Assembly: GCA_016788425.1 (NCBI GenBank)
Contig: JAEURQ010000002.1
Coordinates: 310,001 to 374,000, forward strand
DNA from: Chthonomonas sp.
Lineage (GTDB): Bacteria; Armatimonadota; Fimbriimonadia; Fimbriimonadales; Fimbriimonadaceae
DNA length: 64,000 nucleotides
Direction of reading: 5' to 3'
Shown here in pieces: positions 7,711 through 15,004 of the stretch. The translations under genes and the position numbers were made by a program. The notes under the pieces are model-generated. The model did no database searches, was not told the DNA's origin, and was given only the letters and a program-made list of their open reading frames with translations. Numbering within the stretch: position 1 is the first letter of the stretch; the number at the start of each line of letters is the position of its first letter.

Positions 7711-8460
7711 GTGGACGGTCGTTTGGATCTGTCCAGATGTTCAGTGTTGGATCCAGGCGTTGATGTAGGAAGGAGATCGAGTGCCGCCACGGCATCGGCT
7801 CGCTCCGCGCGCCGGAAGGTCATCGAGTGCTGCGAAGGGCTCGAGATCAAGAACATCAGCTACGTCAAACGCAAGCGCATCATTGACATTTTCAGCTCCG
7901 GCCTGGCGCTCATCCTGCTTTTGCCGGTGTTCATCGTGCTGGCGCTCGCGGTCAAGATCACAAGCCCCGGACCCGTGTTCTACCGCTCGTTCCGAGTCGG
8001 TCGTGGCGGACAACTCTTTCCGTTCGTGAAGTTCCGCTCCATGCGCGCTGACGCCGACAAGGTGTTGGAGAAACTCCAGACCCAGAACGAAAAGGACGGC
8101 CCAATCTTTAAGATGAAGCGCGACCCGCGGATCACGCCGATCGGCCGGTTCCTGCGCAAGTACAGCCTCGACGAACTCCCGCAATTGTGGTCCGTGTTCG
8201 TCGGGCACATGAGCATGGTAGGTCCGCGACCGCCTATTCCACGCGAAGTGGAGCACTACGATGATTTTGCCAAGCGCCGCCTTACGGTCAAGCCTGGCAT
8301 CACCTGCTATTGGCAGATCATGGGTCGCAGTAATTTGACCTTTGAGGAATGGATGGCGCTCGATAATCGTTACATTGATGAGATGTCCTTTTGGACGGAC
8401 ATCAAGATCATTGCGAAGACGCCCAAGGCGATCCTCTTTCCCGGGGATTCCGCCTATTAA
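7711..8460 (+). CDS. Undecaprenyl-phosphate sugar-1-phosphate transferase (WcaJ/PssY-like)
   Basis: This polyisoprenyl-phosphate hexose-1-phosphate transferase loads the first sugar onto undecaprenyl phosphate at the inner membrane to start exopolysaccharide repeat units. The 249-residue single-domain form has a membrane segment at about 58-80 (IIDIFSSGLALILLLPVFIVLA). It is followed by the conserved SPGPVFYRSFRVGRGG, FKFRSMR-like (FVKFRSMR), KYSLDELPQLWSVFVGHMSMVGPRPP and KPGITCYWQIMGRS blocks. The start is uncertain: GTG 7711 is chosen because a perfect TATAAT ends 7 bases upstream. A strong AGGAAGGAGAT at 7767-7777 points to a GTG at 7781, but that codon is out of frame. It is the first gene of the polysaccharide locus. 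Confidence 0.92.
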   Translation: MDGRLDLSRCSVLDPGVDVGRRSSAATASARSARRKVIECCEGLEIKNISYVKRKRIIDIFSSGLALILLLPVFIVLALAVKITSPGPVFYRSFRVGRGGQLFPFVKFRSMRADADKVLEKLQTQNEKDGPIFKMKRDPRITPIGRFLRKYSLDELPQLWSVFVGHMSMVGPRPPIPREVEHYDDFAKRRLTVKPGITCYWQIMGRSNLTFEEWMALDNRYIDEMSFWTDIKIIAKTPKAILFPGDSAY

Positions 8461-8528
8461 GGCGAGCATCCTTCTTCAGGTTCAGTTCGTCTAACCCGAT
8501 ATAAGCTATAGTTCTCATTAGGCTACCT

Positions 8529-10613
8529 ATGTATAAACAGCACGCTCGACGTACAGCCATCTTCACCATTCTGGGCATCGCAATTGCTTTCACAGCCGCA
8601 AAATTGCTCCCGAAAGTTTACGAAGGAACCCTCGAATTGGTCCTCGGCGAGCCGCCGATTCCTCGCACGAGCGGTACCAGTCAATACACTCCGGACGTCG
8701 ACCGGATCCTCAACAAGTCGAGCACAGCCTCCGCGGAAACCGAGCGCCAAATCGTGAGTTCGGCGTCGGTGTTCTACCAAGCCTTGAGCCGCGTGGCCGA
8801 GCGCAAAAAGAACCGCGACCTGCTGCCGAACTTCCAACAGCTGTACCAAATGTACGACGTGGTCGTACCGCGGACAAACGCGCCGGAAGAAACCGCGACC
8901 GTTGTTCAACTGAAGGTTCGGATGAATGACCCGGCCGTGGCCCGCGACGTGGCTTCAGAAATCGCGAACGTCTATAACGACCAACGTCGTGACAGTTCGA
9001 AGAAAGCCGTGGCGGATGCCGTTGCCTACCTGGAAGACCAACTTCCTAAGGCCAAGACTTCGCTTGAGGAGAAGGATAATGCGCTGAAAGCCTACAAGGA
9101 CGAGGCGAAAATCCAAGATCCGGACATCAACGTTCGCGACCTCGTCGGTCAACGCTCGCAGTTGGAAACGACTCGCGACAACTTGAAACAACGACTGGAA
9201 GGTCTCCGCGCCCAAGCCGCAGAGCTGGGCCAGAAGGCGGCCGCGCTGCCTGAGCGCCGCACGGAAGCCCGCAGTGATGCGGTGAACCCCCAAATTTTGA
9301 CGATCCAAGGTCAACTCGAAGACCTCAAGGGTCGCCGCCTGCAACTGCTGGCGGTGTATCTGCCGGACGCTCCGGAAGTCAAGAAGGTTGATGAGCAGAT
9401 CGCAAAGCGCACCAAGGAAATCGCCGACATCCGAGCGAAGACTCCGATGCAAAGCAATACCAGCACTGAGGCCGTGAACTCCGCGCGCCAGGCGATTGAA
9501 GTGCAGCGCGATCAGGTCAACGCCGAGGCCGAAGGGGTTGCCCAATCCCTCGCCCAAGCCGAATCATCGCTCTCCGCAAAGCTGGCTGAGGTTGAGTCCT
9601 TGCCCGAAAAGCAATCGAAGCTGGCTAAGCTGACCGGCGACTATGTCGTCGCTCGCGGTCGTTTTGAATCGATTCAAGCCCAAATCACTAGCCTCAAGGA
9701 TCGCGGCGAAACACAGTTCCGCGTGGTCACCGCGCTGGGTCAAGCCCAAGCCGATCCCGATCCGGTCTCCCCGGACCTTGTCCGCTGGATGTTCCTGGGC
9801 CTCGTGTTTGGCCTCTGCGGTGGTTTGATCTGGAGCTTCCTGCTCGAATCAATGCGACTCCGCGTCCACACCAGTTCGCAGCTCACCGAGCTCACCGGCT
9901 TGCCGGTTTCGGCCGCGGTGCCGGTGCTCAAGATGGCTGAAGGCCGCGGTCTCCGCGCCTTCACCTCGCCGAACACTCCCCCGCTGGAATCGTATCGCTA
10001 CATGACGTTCGCGAAGCTCACGCCGACCGACGTGCCGAAGTCGTTCATGTTCACCGGGGTGAAGAACGCGGCCGGTAGCTTTACGGGCGCTTTGAACCTG
10101 GCGAAAGCCAGTGCTCAAGCCGGCTACAAGGTGCTGCTGGTGGATGGCGATTTGATCCGACAAGGGATTTCGAAGAGTTTTGACACCGAAGGGAAGCGTG
10201 GCTTTAGCAACTTGCTGAGCGAGGACCCGGCATCGCTTTCGAATGCCGAACTCGTGCAGACCACGGGTATCGACAACCTGTTTGTTTTGCCCGCCGGCAA
10301 CGCGACGATCACGGCCGTGACCGACGTTCCGGTGCAGCGCATCGAATCGGTGATGACGGCGCTCAAGAAGTACGCCGATGTAGTCATCTTTGCGATGGCG
10401 CCCTGTGACGTGATCGCCGATGCTTCGGCTGTGGCTCACTACGTGGACGAAACTTGTCTCGTGGTTAGCGCTCGCACGACGGTCTATCGCCAGATTCCTG
10501 CCGCCGCCGACTTGCTGGCCAAGGCGGGTGCCAAGAACCTGCAAATCATCCTCACCGACGCGAATTCGGACGAGGAGCCGTTCATGAGGCAACGATCGAT
10601 TACGCCAGCCTAA
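8529..10613 (+). CDS. Polysaccharide co-polymerase with degenerate tyrosine-kinase domain (Wzz/Wzc-like)
   Basis: A 694-residue chain-length-determinant protein of the inner membrane. It has a TM helix at about residues 8-27, a long periplasmic coiled-coil region rich in Glu/Lys/Gln (about 150-400), a second TM at about 417-440 (WMFLGLVFGLCGGLIW), and a cytoplasmic BY-kinase-like domain. That domain looks inactive. The Walker A position reads TGVKNAAGSFTGALNLA and lacks the GKS/T Lys, and the Walker B position reads VVIFAMAP and lacks the Asp. There is no C-terminal tyrosine cluster (it ends MRQRSITPA). VLLVDGDL, the A' motif, survives. It probably controls polymer length or export together with the Wzy-like protein directly downstream (3-base gap). 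Confidence 0.85.
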   Translation: MYKQHARRTAIFTILGIAIAFTAAKLLPKVYEGTLELVLGEPPIPRTSGTSQYTPDVDRILNKSSTASAETERQIVSSASVFYQALSRVAERKKNRDLLPNFQQLYQMYDVVVPRTNAPEETATVVQLKVRMNDPAVARDVASEIANVYNDQRRDSSKKAVADAVAYLEDQLPKAKTSLEEKDNALKAYKDEAKIQDPDINVRDLVGQRSQLETTRDNLKQRLEGLRAQAAELGQKAAALPERRTEARSDAVNPQILTIQGQLEDLKGRRLQLLAVYLPDAPEVKKVDEQIAKRTKEIADIRAKTPMQSNTSTEAVNSARQAIEVQRDQVNAEAEGVAQSLAQAESSLSAKLAEVESLPEKQSKLAKLTGDYVVARGRFESIQAQITSLKDRGETQFRVVTALGQAQADPDPVSPDLVRWMFLGLVFGLCGGLIWSFLLESMRLRVHTSSQLTELTGLPVSAAVPVLKMAEGRGLRAFTSPNTPPLESYRYMTFAKLTPTDVPKSFMFTGVKNAAGSFTGALNLAKASAQAGYKVLLVDGDLIRQGISKSFDTEGKRGFSNLLSEDPASLSNAELVQTTGIDNLFVLPAGNATITAVTDVPVQRIESVMTALKKYADVVIFAMAPCDVIADASAVAHYVDETCLVVSARTTVYRQIPAAADLLAKAGAKNLQIILTDANSDEEPFMRQRSITPA

Positions 10614-10616
10614 GGG

Positions 10617-12062
10617 ATGATCCGCAACCCGAACACGCTGAACGCCACGAGCACTCCCCGCGCCCGCGAGGGAGTGCTCACTGGCTCTACCTCCGCGCTT
10701 CTCGCCTGGGGGATGTTCAACGTGTTCACCACGATGCTGGCTCAGTTGTTCCCGATCCTCGGTATCAGCTTTGACCAACTGTTCAAGTACCAATTGGCTT
10801 CCATGGCTGCTTGGTTGGTTGTTGGATATAGCACGCGAAAGATTCCGTTCCGCGTCCCGGTTGCCATCACCGCGCTCATTATTCTGCAACTCTGGTACTG
10901 CGTGACCACCCTGCTCGGCGACTATTCGGTTGGCCGTCGCTACATTATCGTGATCACGTACTACCATGTGCTCCTGGTGGTCATGTGCTTTCTGCAAGCA
11001 GCCGCCGTGGTGTACCTATATCCGCGAGCACGTAAGATTTTCACCACGAGCCTCATCGTGCTGACCACCTTCTCGGCCTTGGTCGCAATCGGTCAAATGG
11101 CGGGAGTTGGACCCCTTGTGGACCTTGGCAACCGCATCCTAGGTTTTGCCGACATTGGTTCGTTTGCGGCCGAAGCGGGTGGAACGGTCCGCGGGATCGG
11201 CGCGATGCAGCTGGGCCACGGCACCACGCTGTATCTGGTGGCGGCCATCCTTATTGGCGGAAACCTTCTGTATCGCAACCTCAAATGGTATGAGGTTGTG
11301 CTTGTCCCGATCCTGCTTGTCGCCGCGTTCCTGCCTCAGGTGCGTGTGTTGCTGCTCGGAATCGGGGTCACGATGATCATGCTCCTCGTGATGCTGATCC
11401 GCCGCATGAAGGCGAATTCGACGCCTGTCATCATCCTGAGTACGGGCTTCCTGGCGGCCTTCTTCTACTTCGGTCGCGACAAACTTCAATACCTTTTCAG
11501 CTTATTCTCGGGAGATAGTGATACCTTCACCTACCGCAACAACTATCTTTGGTCACAGGCCAGAAATGTGTTGTCGGAGCGTCCGATGTTTGGGATTGGA
11601 CTTGAGCCGGGGTTTGCCGGACTCCCCTCGTTCCGCGACCGCTATGTTGGCATGGGAACGATGGACGGTGGATTTCATTTTGCGGCCGCGTGCGGCGGAT
11701 TACCGGCCGTCGTTTTGCTGATTATTTTTGCGTCAACGGCGACCCTCAGCATCGTGACACACGCATGGCGAGGATCGACCGTTCCCGAGCGCCGCATTTA
11801 TCTGTTGGCGCTGGTTCCGATCGGCGTCAACCTGATTCCGCACATGTATATGGGCAACTACTTTGTTAACCCGTCGACAAGCATGCTGTATTTCGTCCTG
11901 GCTGGGTTGGCCATGAGTAGCGAATCCGAGCACATGGAACATGTGCGCGGCAACCTACGTGAACGCTATGGCGATACTCGCCGGTTCAGCGTGGTCGCGG
12001 CTAAGTTCCCGCATCAAGAAAAAGCGCTTGCCTCCGAATCGGAAGCAAGCACTCAGCCCTGA
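10617..12062 (+). CDS. O-antigen polymerase/ligase-like membrane protein (Wzy-type)
   Basis: A 481-residue polytopic protein with roughly 10-12 hydrophobic helices and a large loop carrying RNNYLWSQARNVLSERPMFGIGLEPGF, which resembles the conserved R..W..A...i...PllGvG.g.f region of the Wzy_C/O-antigen ligase superfamily. It would polymerise lipid-linked repeat units at the periplasmic face. Translation is likely coupled to the Wzz-like gene 3 bases upstream. The C-terminal 50 residues are hydrophilic. The end of its coding sequence doubles as the terminator of the convergent epsI transcript. Polymerase versus ligase cannot be decided from sequence alone. Confidence 0.8.
   Translation: MIRNPNTLNATSTPRAREGVLTGSTSALLAWGMFNVFTTMLAQLFPILGISFDQLFKYQLASMAAWLVVGYSTRKIPFRVPVAITALIILQLWYCVTTLLGDYSVGRRYIIVITYYHVLLVVMCFLQAAAVVYLYPRARKIFTTSLIVLTTFSALVAIGQMAGVGPLVDLGNRILGFADIGSFAAEAGGTVRGIGAMQLGHGTTLYLVAAILIGGNLLYRNLKWYEVVLVPILLVAAFLPQVRVLLLGIGVTMIMLLVMLIRRMKANSTPVIILSTGFLAAFFYFGRDKLQYLFSLFSGDSDTFTYRNNYLWSQARNVLSERPMFGIGLEPGFAGLPSFRDRYVGMGTMDGGFHFAAACGGLPAVVLLIIFASTATLSIVTHAWRGSTVPERRIYLLALVPIGVNLIPHMYMGNYFVNPSTSMLYFVLAGLAMSSESEHMEHVRGNLRERYGDTRRFSVVAAKFPHQEKALASESEASTQP
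12019..12050 (-). terminator. Intrinsic terminator of the exosortase-epsI operon, inside the convergent gene
   Basis: Read on the minus strand, a 12-bp stem (12039-12050 with 12026-12037, one G-U pair) is followed by T5 at 12019-12023. It lies 26 bases beyond the epsI stop and within the last codons of the plus-strand polymerase gene. Confidence 0.65.
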
Positions 12063-12075
12063 GCGAGAAACGGGC

Positions 12076-12765
12076 TCAGAAGTAGCCGTTTGAAGACTTG
12101 TAAGCCTCGTCCAGATACTGGCTGACGAACCATTTCAATTCATCAATTGAGGCGTTGGGGTACTTCGGCATGAAGCGGTAGAACACGCCGTCTAGCGAGC
12201 TTGCTTCCTCTTTGATCTTGCCCGTGAGCAAGTCTTCAAAGCGCCCTGTCCAAAGGCCAAGCTTGAATTTGAGAGTGTTAGAGTAGAACTTTCCGTTGGG
12301 AGCTTTATACAAGAACACGGCAAAGCTAGAGTCGGACTTCTCTTTGCTGATGCTGATGATCCGGACCGGCACTATACCGCGATTCTTGGTGCGCACGGTC
12401 TGATCGAAGAACTGTTCGATCGTCCAACCTTGAGCCGAGAAGCAGACTCTCGGATCGTGGAAGCTATCCTTTGATCGACTAGCAATGACCACGACGTCAA
12501 AGCGCCGGGCGCCCTTCCAATACTCGCGAGCGACGATGCCGAACGGGCGCAACACCTTGTAGGTGGTCTCGTCCATTTTGTAGCTCACGTCGGGATCCTC
12601 GGAGTTTTTGTCGTAAGGCATGTTCGCCACCGTCACCGGGAGCAAGGCAATCATTTCCTTCTCGGTCTTCGCGGGAGGCGGTTCGCCACGACCCATGAGG
12701 TAGGCAACGCCGACGGCGGCGAAGAGGCCGCAAGTGATGTAAATGTTTCGAGTTAGTCTTTCCAT
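12076..12765 (-). CDS. EpsI family protein (DUF3485), exosortase-associated
   Basis: A 229-residue protein with one N-terminal membrane anchor (about residues 7-24, IYITCGLFAAVGVAYLMG) and a periplasmic domain. The motif DPRVCFSAQGW corresponds to the H.pe.C..a.GW block of EpsI/DUF3485 proteins, which accompany exosortases in exopolysaccharide loci. The exact biochemical role of EpsI is not established. It overlaps the exosortase gene by 13 bases and so is its second operon member. A leading His in the motif is replaced by Asp (HDPRVC reads FHDPRVC, so a His is still adjacent). The operon ends at the minus-strand terminator at 12019-12050. Confidence 0.85.
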   Translation of the reverse strand: MERLTRNIYITCGLFAAVGVAYLMGRGEPPPAKTEKEMIALLPVTVANMPYDKNSEDPDVSYKMDETTYKVLRPFGIVAREYWKGARRFDVVVIASRSKDSFHDPRVCFSAQGWTIEQFFDQTVRTKNRGIVPVRIISISKEKSDSSFAVFLYKAPNGKFYSNTLKFKLGLWTGRFEDLLTGKIKEEASSLDGVFYRFMPKYPNASIDELKWFVSQYLDEAYKSSNGYF

Positions 12766-13652
12766 CCAAGGAACCTCGCGATTTTGAAGAGCAGGAAGAA
12801 GCAGATGAGCAGCATTAAGTAGCCGCTATAGTCGTGGAACGCGTTGCCGGCCTTGCTTCCCCAGAGGTTGCCGACGACGCCGATCATGGCGATACGCAGC
12901 CCGTTCATCACCGGGCAGATCAAGAAGATGAGCAGGAAGAAGAAGATGTTCTTCCACCAAGCCAGTCGCCCGATCATGATAAAGAAGAATGTGAACGCGG
13001 AAACTGAGATAATCAGCTTGAGGCCGCTACAGGGTGCCCCGACGTTCAGCGTGAACTGGTCGAGGTAGATGAAGGTTTGCCCGTGCCGAAGCGGATTGAA
13101 CCCGATCAGCTTCAGCATGTAGTAGCTTACGTCCGTACTAAGAACTTGTAGCGGCTGGGTCGAACGGTCGATGATGTTGTCCCACACCGGCAACATGAAG
13201 AGCAGGAATAGAACAGCTGGTAGCAGCGCAAATGCCCATCGGCCCCCGGCCACGGTCCAAACCGCAAAGAAAAGTGCGCCGACAAACATGAACGACAGCA
13301 CTTCGCGTACGTCGGTAACACCGGCCGCGAAGCCGCCGAGCAGGCAAAAGACTAACGGGATCGTGGCAAACCAGAACGGTTTCACCGGGATTGTCTTCAG
13401 GCGATCCCAGTTCTTGGCGACAATGTACGCCGAGATCAACGGCACAATCATGCCGTGCGAATAGTAACCTTCCTCCTTGGTCCAGAGCTGCGGCAGGTTA
13501 TAGATGAGCTGCCAGAACCCCAAACAAATGGAAGCCAGAATGGCTAAAGCCGGGAGGAACCAAGGTTCCCGTACCGTCTTTTGAAAATTGACGAGGTCAT
13601 TCCTCGAAGCCAGGTCCAAGCCTGGTGGTGGGCTATCGACAGTAGAACTCAC
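12753..13652 (-). CDS. Exosortase (EpsH/XrtA-type transpeptidase)
   Basis: Exosortases are integral-membrane cysteine transpeptidases that cut C-terminal sorting signals (PEP-CTERM type) after export. The 299-residue protein has about eight TM helices. The predicted triad is complete: Cys208 in GAPCSGLKLI, Arg253 in NGLRIAM and His273 in FHDYSG. The start is GTG at 13652, with AGGAAG 8 bases upstream. It forms an operon with epsI and is divergent from the GT4 gene, in the middle of the polysaccharide locus. No PEP-CTERM substrate is recognisable in the window, so its targets must lie elsewhere or it serves the polysaccharide only. Confidence 0.9.
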   Translation of the reverse strand: MSSTVDSPPPGLDLASRNDLVNFQKTVREPWFLPALAILASICLGFWQLIYNLPQLWTKEEGYYSHGMIVPLISAYIVAKNWDRLKTIPVKPFWFATIPLVFCLLGGFAAGVTDVREVLSFMFVGALFFAVWTVAGGRWAFALLPAVLFLLFMLPVWDNIIDRSTQPLQVLSTDVSYYMLKLIGFNPLRHGQTFIYLDQFTLNVGAPCSGLKLIISVSAFTFFFIMIGRLAWWKNIFFFLLIFLICPVMNGLRIAMIGVVGNLWGSKAGNAFHDYSGYLMLLICFFLLFKIARFLGWKD

Positions 13653-13801
13653 AACAATGTCTTCCTAACAAGTTTTGGGCCAGTTGCGGTTCCCACGACG
13701 GCCGATTTCTTCTACGACGATGGAGAAGCAAGAAAGACATTCCCCTGCCACATCGCAGATTCACTCGTTGTTTTACTAGGTATTCGCATCGAGTAGGGTG
13801 G

Positions 13802-13807
13802 TACTTT
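13802..13807 (+). promoter_or_regulatory. -10 element TACTTT (with upstream TGG) for the GT4 gene, leaderless spacing
   Basis: TGG-TACTTT ends 7 bases before the ATG at 13815 and no Shine-Dalgarno is present, so the transcript is probably leaderless. The remaining divergent region (13653-13801) should also hold the exosortase promoter, but I see no clear -35/-10 pair for it. Confidence 0.5.
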
Positions 13808-13814
13808 AGCCAAG

Positions 13815-14951
13815 ATGCGCCTACTTTTTGTCGTTCCGATGCTAAAAGCCACTTCGGAAACTTGGATTCAGCGCATGTTGGAGCAGCTTGGCGACCGGGT
13901 TGTCTTGGTTGCGGCCGGCGATACGGGCGGTGCCCGCCACACGGATTTCGGCCAGCCAGTGTTCGAACTCAACCGGTTTCAGCGAGGTCGGGCTCTCGCT
14001 GCAAAGGTTGGGATCCCGAGCGTTGGATATCGCCTTCCAGAACTCCGGAAAGAAATCGCCCGACTTGAGGTGGACACGGCCCTCATCCACTACGGTCCGA
14101 CGGGCTTGCTGTTGGAGCCGCTGCTAGGGCCCGACCTAAACGCATGGGTGCATTTTCACGGTTACGACGCGATGTTCGACATGCGCCGCGCCGAGCCCCC
14201 CCATGAGCGTGTCCACACGGCGGACTACCAGGCCAAGATTGTCCAGCTTGCCAAGCGAGCAGGATTTATTGCCAACAGCGAGTTTACGGCGAGTGTGCTT
14301 CGGGGCGCGGGTACACCGCCGAGCCGCGTTCGTGTGAAGACTCTTGGGGTCCCCGTGATAAACATCAATAGGGAACCGCGTAGTGGCCCGATCATGATCG
14401 CAGCCGTGGGTCGCATGATTGACTGCAAAGGCCCAGACTTCACGGTTCGCGCGTTCATCCGCGCCTGCGAACTCGGCCTGCAGGGAAGCTTGACCATTGT
14501 GGGCTCAGGTCCAATGCTCGCCGAATGCGAGCGACTGGCCACGGCCAGTACGGTTGCCGATCGCATTCACCTGGTGGGCTCGGTGCCAAACCAGCAGGTG
14601 CAGGCACTGCTCGCGGAAGCGGACGTATTCACCCAGCACAACTTGGTGGGCCCAAAGACAGGCCAAATTGAAGCGTTTGGGGTGTCGGTGCTAGAGGGCA
14701 TGGCGGCCGCCATGGCCACGGTCACAACCACAAACGGCGGCGTCAACGAGATTGTTTTGGCTGACGAAACGACGCTGGTGTTTCCCGAAGGCGATGTCGA
14801 ATCCCAAGCCCGCGCCTTTCTCCTGCTGGAGCAGGACCCCGAACTGCGCCACCGCCTTGGAGTAGCTGGCCAGCGACGAGCGCGCGAGAGTTTTAGCCTG
14901 GAACAAGAGGGCGAGAAGCTTCTCGACATTCTTTCCCAGAAACCCCAGTAA
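13815..14951 (+). CDS. Glycosyltransferase family 4 (GT-B)
   Basis: A 378-residue cytoplasmic or membrane-associated retaining glycosyltransferase that would add a sugar to the lipid-linked repeat unit. The GT4 pattern is visible in the C-terminal half: AAVGRMIDCKGPDFTVRAF, LTIVGSGPMLAECERLA, HLVGSVPNQQVQALLAEADVFTQHN and then the EX7E-type region GQIEAFGVSVLEGMAAAMATVTTTNGGVNEIV. It ends with RRARESFSLEQEGEKLLDIL. The donor and acceptor cannot be deduced. It stands between the exosortase unit and the beta-helix protein, in the same polysaccharide locus. Confidence 0.9.
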   Translation: MRLLFVVPMLKATSETWIQRMLEQLGDRVVLVAAGDTGGARHTDFGQPVFELNRFQRGRALAAKVGIPSVGYRLPELRKEIARLEVDTALIHYGPTGLLLEPLLGPDLNAWVHFHGYDAMFDMRRAEPPHERVHTADYQAKIVQLAKRAGFIANSEFTASVLRGAGTPPSRVRVKTLGVPVININREPRSGPIMIAAVGRMIDCKGPDFTVRAFIRACELGLQGSLTIVGSGPMLAECERLATASTVADRIHLVGSVPNQQVQALLAEADVFTQHNLVGPKTGQIEAFGVSVLEGMAAAMATVTTTNGGVNEIVLADETTLVFPEGDVESQARAFLLLEQDPELRHRLGVAGQRRARESFSLEQEGEKLLDILSQKPQ

Positions 14952-15004
14952 ATTGTCCCGGCACAGTCCCGAATGCCTTGTGGAAACAAGCATTTGAACG
15001 GACT

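Noticed and set aside
7781-8029. A frame beginning at the GTG after AGGAAGGAGAT in the sugar transferase
   Set aside because: The translation is Ser/Arg/Cys-rich and without motifs. Only the other frame gives the conserved transferase.
13581-13796. A 71-codon plus-strand frame overlapping the exosortase start
   Set aside because: It is antisense to the exosortase N-terminus, lacks motifs and would block the divergent promoter region.
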